Shown piece after piece: positions 57,660 through 64,000 of a stretch of DNA of 64,000 nt. Source of the stretch: Massospora cicadina (taxonomy: Eukaryota; Entomophthoromycota; Entomophthoromycetes; Entomophthorales; Entomophthoraceae); NCBI GenBank assembly GCA_022478985.1, contig JAKSZP010006630.1, positions 180,408-244,407 of the forward strand. The letters are read 5' to 3'. The first letter of the stretch is position 1, and every line of letters starts with the position of its first letter. Below the pieces are notes generated by a model. That model ran no database searches. It had not been told where the DNA came from and saw only the letters and a program-made list of their open reading frames with translations. The translations under genes were made by a program, and so were the position numbers.

Positions 57660-58450
57660 CCTCTCTCATCAATTCCCAAGTTATATTTGAAACTCTTCTG
57701 GATTTGGATCCATTCACGGATTCTCCTACCATCATCAATGAGCCTCCTTATGAAATGCCCTCAGCTCTTGATCATTTAATACTCACTGGATCAGACTTGC
57801 TTCTGGAGTTCCTTTTCTGACTTAGTCTATATTACAAGCCAGCTGTTTTGGCCACCATTCTAGCCATCAAAAACAGTGAACATTTCAAACTCCCCTATGC
57901 ATAATTAAGGGCCCAAGTACCCAGGCTTTGTCTATAACTCTGCATTCCTTCAATCTCAAAAACATCCTAGATCAAGACATTGCAGCCTATGCTCTTTACT
58001 TTGCCAGCCAAGCTCTTCAAAGTTGGGCAATGAAGCTTCTAGCCTCTCCTGGCTTTCATCGCTCATTCTGCTTCAGCTTCTAAGAAGCTCGCAGTCATCA
58101 TCTTCAAGATGCCATTTGCTCCTTTCACGACTATCTCATTTCAGGGGCATCCCATTGTTATCTTCCACTGATGGCTTTTTAAGAGGCATGATTCAGCAAC
58201 CCCACCTAGTATCCCTTGCTCAATGCTGGCCCATATGTCCAGTGTTCTTGATGAAGCCCATTAGTAAGCTCTCAAGACCAATATTCTTGTTACAGTGCCA
58301 TATTGGGATTACTTGGGGTTATTTACCGACTGCCTCTTCTAGTTCTGTTGCTTCCCTCCCCACTCTGGGGTATTACGTTTGGCATGTTCTGACATTTCCG
58401 TTTCTCTTCCCCTAGTTGCTTTCTTGCAGGGATCAGCATTCGCTCAATGA
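57660..58450 (+). pseudogene. plus-strand coding-like tract, antisense to Ty3-II
   Basis: In two plus-strand frames it reads like a worn protein: DLDPFTDSPTIINEPPYEM and SALDHLILTGSDLLLEFLF (about 57700-57815), then LDQDIAAYALYFASQALQSW (about 57968-58027) and HHLQDAICSFHDYLISGA (about 58098-58150). Breaks include TGA at about 57817 and TAA at about 58079. It lies within the Ty3-II interior, opposite to its pol, between integrase and the 3' LTR. No family is recognised. It may be an antisense ORF of Ty3-II or a relic of another insertion. Confidence 0.35.
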
Positions 58451-58689
58451 ACTTGATTTAGAGTAGGTCTAGCCCTCACTAGCATCTGATCTCACATATA
58501 GTTGATGGGTTGTTTACTCCTACTGCAATCCATCCTCCCTCCCCAAGTAGCAACATGGGCAGAATCATCCCTGAGTTGAGGATAACCAATAATAGAAAAA
58601 TTATAAAAATGTATTTTTTCTATGCGGTTTTTAATAATTTTTTCCTATATTTTTATTAATTTTTATTTTTTTTCTTCTTTTTTCTGTGG

Positions 58690-58930
58690 GACTTGACCTT
58701 TTTTCTGTTCGGCGGTCCATCTTTTTATTATTCCCCCAATCTGGTTCCTAGGTATACTTAAACCTACCAGTTTTCTATGGTTCAGATGTTTTACTTTTTA
58801 AGACTTAACCATCTAGTTTGGTTCAGCGGTCCTTTTTTGTACTTAACCAAATCATTAGAACATAACCAACTTAATGGTTCAGTGGTCCTTCTGGAACGAT
58901 TTTTCATTTTTTATCAATGCATTGCTTTAA
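58690..58930 (-). repeat. 55-bp minisatellite-like repeat, first site
   Basis: Plus-strand blocks containing ggttcagcggtcc recur at 58707, 58822 and 58877. Between them are aacc/ggtt half-palindromes (minus strand GAACCA...TGGTTA). A related tract with the same 55-bp spacing lies at 61262-61480. This tract follows the integrase on the minus strand. Confidence 0.65.
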
Positions 58931-58949
58931 ATACTTAGCATGGACTCAA

Positions 58950-59970
58950 TTTACTATCCTTTCATCCAAGAGATTCTAGATGGAGTAGGCGTCTGTCACC
59001 ATCTTGGTGATAATTTCAAATGGACCTGACCACAATGCATCCAACTTGTTTCTTCTCCCAAAAACATGCATGTCACAATAGGCAACTCTTTTGCCTATTC
59101 TTCATTCTGATAATGCCAGTTGGTTCTTATCATCCATCATTTTTGCTTAAATTTTTTCTTCAAAATCATATCAAATGTTTTTAATTGCATTTTGTTCAGG
59201 ATATTTGTCAATCAGTTCAATTAATGCTCACCACTCATCCCCAATGTCAGTTCCACCACTGAATATAAAATTGGTGGCAACGTAGCCTTCCTTCCATATA
59301 GCAACACAAAAGGCATAATTCCTGTCACTATATGATGACTTATATTGAAGGCAAATATCAACAAACTAAGTTACATTCCCCTCATGGAAGTTCTTCCTGC
59401 AACCAGCTTCCTCAGCATCATGGCCAGCGTCCCATTGACTCATTCTACCATTCTGTTCATCTCCAGCTGGTAGGTTACAGTTACAACTCCTTGGATCCCC
59501 ATTATTTCATTTAATTATGGGATCACATGAGACGTGAGATTTGTTCCCATTGTCACTCAGCAGGACCTGTGGGCATCCATATCAATATACTACTTGATCC
59601 AGGATGAACTTCGCGGTACTGGTAGCGTCTACTTTTGCCAGGGCCTTCATTTTGACCCATCTTGTCAAATGGTTGATTGCAACTATGATGTACTTGACTC
59701 CCCCTGTGCTCATTGTCAGTGGTCCCATCACTTTGATGGACACCATATGCCAAGAAAATCCAGGGCAGACCGAACAGTATCCAGTTGTATTCTTATACAG
59801 CTTGTGCAACTGACACTCCACACAGAAAGCCAGATAACCTGTTACATCATAATTGATGGACTTCAAGCAGTAGTACTGGCAGATATGAAAGGTCGTTTTT
59901 CTCAGGCCTCCATACCTGACAACCTTATGAGTGGCTTGAATGATAGCCATTCATTCTAATGGCTTAGGCA
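58950..59970 (-). pseudogene. integrase of Ty3-II
   Basis: Minus strand. The zinc domain reads ATHKVVRYGGLRKT with FCVECQLHK (59935-59810); the second His of H-x3-H is Arg. Core: MGPLTMSTGGVKYIIVAINH (59740), YGCPQVLLSDNGNKS (59580; D present), NRMVE-VNGTLAMMLRKLV (59490; E present across a TGA), then FNISHHIVTGIMPFVLLYGR (59350). The end, KLSPRWCQTPTPSRI (about 59020-58975), resembles the K-L-P-R-W-GP-V segment of a Ty3 integrase tail. Confidence 0.87.
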
Positions 59971-60129
59971 TAAGTAATCACTTCTTATTGATCATCTTGA
60001 AAACTTGTTTATCCATGGTCTTGGTGTTTTCAATCACTTTTCGAAGCAACCTTGGATTTCTTGGGGCGTGTTCCCAATTTCTCCGTTGACCATTCTCTGG
60101 AATAGCACATACGCCTTCTGGTAGACCAC

Positions 60130-60710
60130 CTGGACCATTGGTAACCATGCTAAGCCATCCACATTCTGATGAGAAGCTCCAGCTTGGTGGACTGTCTCAT
60201 TATCATAAGCCTGCAGCTTTAGTGCCCATTAGGCCAGTCATCCTTCTGGTTCTCATAAATTGTGCAGCCAATGCAATGTGGAGTGGTCCATTACCACTTT
60301 GAAGTGCGTTCCATGGATGTACACTCAAAACTGTTTATAGGCTAGATGACTGCAAGGCATTCACGCTCAGTCACAGTGTAATTTCTCTCAGTGGCTAAGA
60401 GTGTTCAGCTCACATACACCACCAGATGTTTGTCCTCAAGTTCATCTACTTGGCCCAATATGGCGCCAATTGCCATCAATGAAGCATCAGTTTGTATTAT
60501 AAATTCTCAAGCAAAATTTGGATATGTAAAAATTGGAGAATCTATTAAATACTGGCGTAACTCATCAAAGGATCTCTGGGCTTCTTCACTCTATATGAAT
60601 ACTTTTTTCAGATCCTTCAACAAATGGAAGAAGGGCTCAGCGATTCTTGCAAAATCCTGAATAAATCTTCTATAGTATCCAACCATTTCAAGTAACACTT
60701 GTATATCTTG
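60130..60710 (-). pseudogene. RNase H and tether of Ty3-II
   Basis: Minus strand: VGYYRRFIQDFARIAEPFF (60680) is the RT connection. IIQTDASLMAIGAILGQVDE (60500) is the RNase H start with the DAS motif. LATERNYTVTERECLAVI (60400) follows. Scattered stops break the frame. Confidence 0.88.
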
Positions 60711-60734
60711 TACACTCTTCAGCACTGCCATTCA

Positions 60735-61275
60735 CTATAGGGCTTCGATCTTCTGGGATTTCAGCTGCAGTCCACTAGAGTTGATTATGAATTTCAGATA
60801 TTCTAACTCTTTCTTGAAGAAGTGGAACTTCCTCAGCTTAATCTTCAGGCCGGCCGCAGATAGTCTCTTAAACACTTCCTCCAAGTGGTGCAAATGGTCA
60901 GTAAACGTTCTACTGAACATATTTATATCGTGTAAGTACACCATAATGCATAACAAATTCAAGTCATTTATTATGGCGTCTATGGCCCTCAGGAACGTCT
61001 CAGGCACATTGCTTAGACCCTGAGATATCCTCGTCAGTTGATAAAGCCCCTACGTGGTGGTAATTGCACATTTCTCTTGGTCTTCTCTTGGAAAATCGAT
61101 TTGCCAATATCCCAATATTAGATCCATCGTGGAGAAGTACTTCACTTCTCCCAATTAATCTAATGCATCATCAATTCTTAGTAGTGGGTACAAATCCTTA
61201 TTTATAATCTTGTTCAGCTTCTAATAATTGATCACTACCTGATTAGAGCCGTCCTTCTTCTTCATCCAAACTGGT
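60735..61275 (-). pseudogene. reverse transcriptase of Ty3-II, YLHD
   Basis: Minus strand: MKKKDGSNQVVINY (61265), KDLYPLLRIDDALD (61205), FSTMDLILGYWQIDFP (61140) and GLSNVPETFLRAID (61020). Then CIMVYLHDINMFS (60955), where YLDD is expected, so a catalytic Asp is His. LKIKLRKFHFFKKELEYL follows (60850). Stops lie between motifs A and B'. Confidence 0.9.
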
Positions 61276-61480
61276 TCAAGTATACTTTGACCTACCATTT
61301 TTATGGTTCAAAATCTTATTCTCTTAAAATTTAACCATCTATGTGGTTCGGTGGTCCTCTTTTAGGACTTTACCAAAATCTTAGGACATGACCATTTTGA
61401 TGGTACAGTGGTCCTCTGGGAACATTGCAATTATTTTCTTTTAGGTCCAATGCTTCCAATTTTTAGCATTGCCTTCTTCA
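61262..61480 (-). repeat. 55-bp minisatellite-like repeat, second site
   Basis: It carries the blocks ggttcggtggtcc (61348) and ggtacagtggtcc (61403), 55 bp apart as at 58822/58877, and the same flank (plus: ctggttc-a-gtatactt--acctacc). It sits just upstream of the RT coding region on the minus strand. Confidence 0.65.
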
Positions 61481-61694
61481 CTATATGACCAGCAGCGCTG
61501 TTTTTCATGTATAGGCAACACTTGCTAACTTTGGCAATACTTATAATGTTTTCATTCATTAGGCTTTCAATCCCAAGTTGTCATTTGTCCAACAGGTCCT
61601 AATTTCATTTTGTATTTCAGCAACTGATACTTGAGAGTTCATATCTCTTAAATTTGTGAATTCCTCATTAATTGGCGGTTCCATTCAGTTGCTC

Positions 61695-62066
61695 TTATCG
61701 TTTTACTCTTAAGAACGATTTTTGGCATTTGTTGCCATTCAAAACGTTTAAGATAAATACAACTGGTGGATCTGGAAACGATCCCTTAATCATACAGATT
61801 GATCTAGCCTCGTTAGCTGCATCCAATTTCATCTTTAATTGATGATTCTTGACTCCAGCAATTTCTGCCTCATTGATTAAATATAATTGGTCAAACAATT
61901 CTCTCCACTCTCTTGGATCAATCACTTCTTTTTTGACCTCATACTCTTCATTGGTAATGTAATTTAATACTCTGAATTGATTAATTTTCCATATCAACTT
62001 ATACAATGTTTCATCTAGTGTCTCATCTAACACCTCACTCCTTAAAACTAATTCAAGTGGACCCAA
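61695..62066 (-). pseudogene. gag/protease-region ORF of Ty3-II
   Basis: A 123-codon minus-strand frame between the PBS and RT: LDETLYKLIWKINQF, EVIDPREWRELFDQLYLINE, DAANEARSICMIKGSFPDPP. Its position fits gag or protease, but no D[TS]G or zinc knuckle is visible. It is rich in acidic residues, and the region is much shorter than gag plus protease normally are. Confidence 0.45.
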
Positions 62067-62360
62067 TTATAACCCAAGTTGGCCCTGCTGATCATCTTCA
62101 TCTTAGGTAGATGTCGGTAGGAGCAAGTTTTCTTGCAGCAGTAGACAGTTCCATATCTAAGCTTCAAGTCCTTTTTAAAAATCTTGAGTATATTCTTCTA
62201 TTTGTTTCACTAGTAGCTCCACATCTAATCTGGGTGAACGCAATTGAACATGATCCACTTCACGTTCAGTCTTCATTGATGTTACTTATCTTAGTAACTT
62301 ATTGCCAAAATTGAAAACATCTTCATATGACATCATCTCCTAGTATCTTACTCAACTACA

Positions 62361-62378
62361 CCCCTGTAGTGAGCACCA
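62361..62378 (-). other. primer-binding site of Ty3-II
   Basis: Minus-strand TGGTGCTCACTACAGGGG, one to three bases from the LTR end. Its first 17 bases equal the element III site at 8009-8025. Confidence 0.8.
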
Positions 62379-62379
62379 A

Positions 62380-62682
62380 TTATAAAATTTATAGGATTTC
62401 TGGATTATTCTCGGCCAATAATCCCTATATTAATTAACTGAACAGGCTTGGTGTTGTGCAATTCTCCACATTTTCTAATAGTAAAATGTATTAGTTTGAT
62501 AATATTATGAAGATTATTATATATATAGTTGAATAAAGTACTAGTATTGAGTCCAACGCTTGAACAGTATTCCCATAAAATACTTAGGATGTCCTCAATA
62601 GTTTTTGTTCCCTTATACCACCTAACTCAATCCACAATCAGATCCTTGTTTACGGCTTCTCTGGTGACATACATTTGGCAGT
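62380..62682 (-). repeat. 5' LTR of Ty3-II, partial
   Basis: It aligns with 49120-49427 of the 3' LTR and then stops abruptly at cattt ggcag. About 800 bp of the outer LTR is missing or displaced beyond the window by a later insertion. Confidence 0.85.
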
Positions 62683-63030
62683 GTCAGATTCTGGTGGCTG
62701 ACTCAAAAATAAATCTTCAGCAACCATCAGATCAGGATAATTATCCTTTCAATGCTCGAGCTAACACCTATACTCTCACCTCAAAGCCTATTGCAATTAC
62801 ACGATTTGGGCTGAATATTTCAACTTAGATTCAATCAAGTACTTAATCAATAAACTTGGGCCAAATACGCTCACATATTATGGCTGATTCCCTATGCATC
62901 AAATCTCAGCAATTGGTGCCAATTATTAGGAACACAATCAACTAACAAGTATACAGAATCGTTTGGTACTGACCCAAAGTTAACACCTAAAAGTCCTATG
63001 GACCATCAGAAAAAAGAAAAATGTAATCAA
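62683..63030. other. unassigned, possible small LTR
   Basis: It starts tgtcagattctgg right where Ty3-II stops. Near 62914 a CA is followed by attggtgccaattattagg, which resembles an LTR end plus PBS. A 232-bp LTR is possible, but no partner LTR is in the window. Confidence 0.25.
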
Positions 63031-64000
63031 ATCTTTCTTTCGCTTCAATACCCAAATAGAAGCCAAATTGGATTTTTAAAAAACATACAAAAACAACCAC
63101 TCAATTAAGCCAAAACTTACCAATGTCAATGCAATTGACACCTGCTGCCCTGGCTTGGGGTGGTGGTGCGCCGCCATATGGTGTCTTTCAGCCACCGCCA
63201 AAGCACGCCTGGGCTGGCTCTGCTAGCCCTCCCAATGCTACTAGGCGTTATGTCCCCCTCAGGACTTGGCCCACCACCTCGCCAGATCTCAGGCGGTGCT
63301 CTGGAGCCCTTTGGTGCTCCCACAGAGCAATTAAATTTGGCCTCTGGGTTGAATATGGGAATATCTTCCCATGCACAGCGCAGCCATCATCAAGATGGCC
63401 ATGGCAGTTTTCAATCCTGCCAGATATATTGGACTTCCACCCCTTTAAGGGGTATTTTGACCTTGGCTTCCGCTCTGAAGCTTATGCAGTGGCAGCAGCC
63501 AAGCTGCAATTGTTTTGATAAGATCCTTTCCCACTGTTTGCACCCAGCTCCCATATGAGGCCACTTTGGTGGTCCAGTTTGCTGGATTTCCTCTTTCCTT
63601 TCCCCCCAAACGCCTCTGCCACAAGCTCATGGAGGGTTTGGCTGTTTATAGCGCAGACCCCATGTTGCAGTTTGTGGTTCCCAATGGGGCGGATCAGTTG
63701 GCAGGGCCTCACGCCTTGCAACAATCTTCCCATTTCATTGTGACTCTCCTCACAATTCCCCCCGCACCATGATCAGATCTGCCCCTGATCACCCATTCTG
63801 GGTGCGCATCAAAAACAGCTGCATCATTTGCCCTTTGTGCTTTGAGCTTGACCACTCAAAGCGCAAGCGCCTGCTACAGTTACCGCTTCTGACACATCTG
63901 CTGCTCAGGGCTCAGGTGCCACCGGTGGCGCCTCACCCCCAATTTTTGAATGGGGCTCAATCCTATCACCCCCAACATTGGGGAACTCGGGCGCTGCTTC
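63031..64000 (+). mobile_element. LINE-C, 5' end only, runs off the window
   Basis: A third LINE lineage inferred from its ORF1. The 5' end probably lies near tctttctttcgcttc (63031), which resembles the LINE-A start, but no target duplication can be checked because the 3' end is outside the window. Confidence 0.65.
63123..64000 (+). pseudogene. LINE-C ORF1, partial and frameshifted
   Basis: It starts MSMQLTPAALAWGGG. Frames change near 63510 and 63770. Conserved features follow the order seen in LINE-A ORF1: GYFDLGFRSEAYAVAAAK (about 63450; LINE-A has GWLDLGF), FAGFPLSFPPKRLCHKLMEG and LAVY (about 63585-63650; LINE-A has FDFLPTTVKRDIL...GLAIYG), then HPFWVRIKNS (about 63800). After this comes a zinc knuckle CPLC-x4-H-x4 whose last cysteine is Arg (about 63868). 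The remainder of ORF1 and ORF2 lie beyond the window. Confidence 0.7.

Larger units (their letters stand above)
49120..62682 (-). mobile_element. Ty3-II, minus strand, with Ty3-I copy 2 inserted
   Basis: The 3' LTR lies at 49120-50223, preceded on the minus strand by a polypurine tract (AAGCAAGAGGGGGATG). The interior is 50224-51011 plus 57625-62378. A PBS at 62361-62378 and a partial 5' LTR at 62380-62682 close it. RT (60735-61275), RNase H (60130-60710) and integrase (58950-59970) lie in the Ty3 order on the minus strand. Only about 1.1 kb separates PBS from RT, so gag and protease are largely deleted or worn. The 5' LTR is cut at 62682. Confidence 0.88.

Overview
This window is eukaryotic intergenic DNA made almost entirely of decayed retrotransposons. 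I found no intact host gene, no rRNA, no bacterial-type operon and no CRISPR array. The coding-like parts belong to non-LTR elements (LINEs with two ORFs, an APE-type endonuclease, an RT and a C-terminal zinc knuckle) and to Ty3/gypsy LTR elements. The background is AT-rich with degenerate reading frames. A large, repeat-rich fungal genome would fit, but nothing here identifies the organism and other eukaryotes are not excluded.

Layout. 1-8815: a minus-strand LTR element ('III') whose interior is a broken ORF of unknown function with no RT, split by LINE-A copy 1 (1825-7095). It also carries a tRNA-derived SINE-like segment and a 26-nt LINE-B tail inside its 5' LTR. 9420-18060: Ty3 RT, RNase H and integrase relics, a weak Ty1/copia relic, and a 3.5-kb tandem array with a period near 1.29 kb (10615-14122). 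20426-26875: LINE-B, complete from end to end with a 17-bp target duplication. 27384-45384: Ty3-I copy 1, a nest in which LINE-A copy 2 sits in the 5' LTR and a Ty3-II solo LTR sits in pol; that solo LTR is itself split by LINE-A copy 3. 45390-49119: unassigned DNA with one minus-strand ORF that Ty3-I copy 1 cut in two. 49120-62682: Ty3-II, minus strand, with Ty3-I copy 2 (51012-57624) inserted into it. 63031-64000: the start of a third LINE lineage (LINE-C) that runs off the window.

The structure is read mainly from target-site duplications, LTR ends, primer-binding sites and polypurine tracts, so the order of events can be deduced. Ty3-I and Ty3-II have inserted into each other in different places, and LINE-A copies landed in LTRs twice. 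Every element carries nonsense codons, frameshifts or damaged catalytic residues, and no autonomous element is intact here. Four LTR elements, including the RT-less one, share the same 17-18-nt primer-binding site. The RT-less element III could therefore have been mobilised in trans by a Ty3 relative.

Family names used here (LINE-A, LINE-B, LINE-C, Ty3-I, Ty3-II, III) are local labels for this window only.
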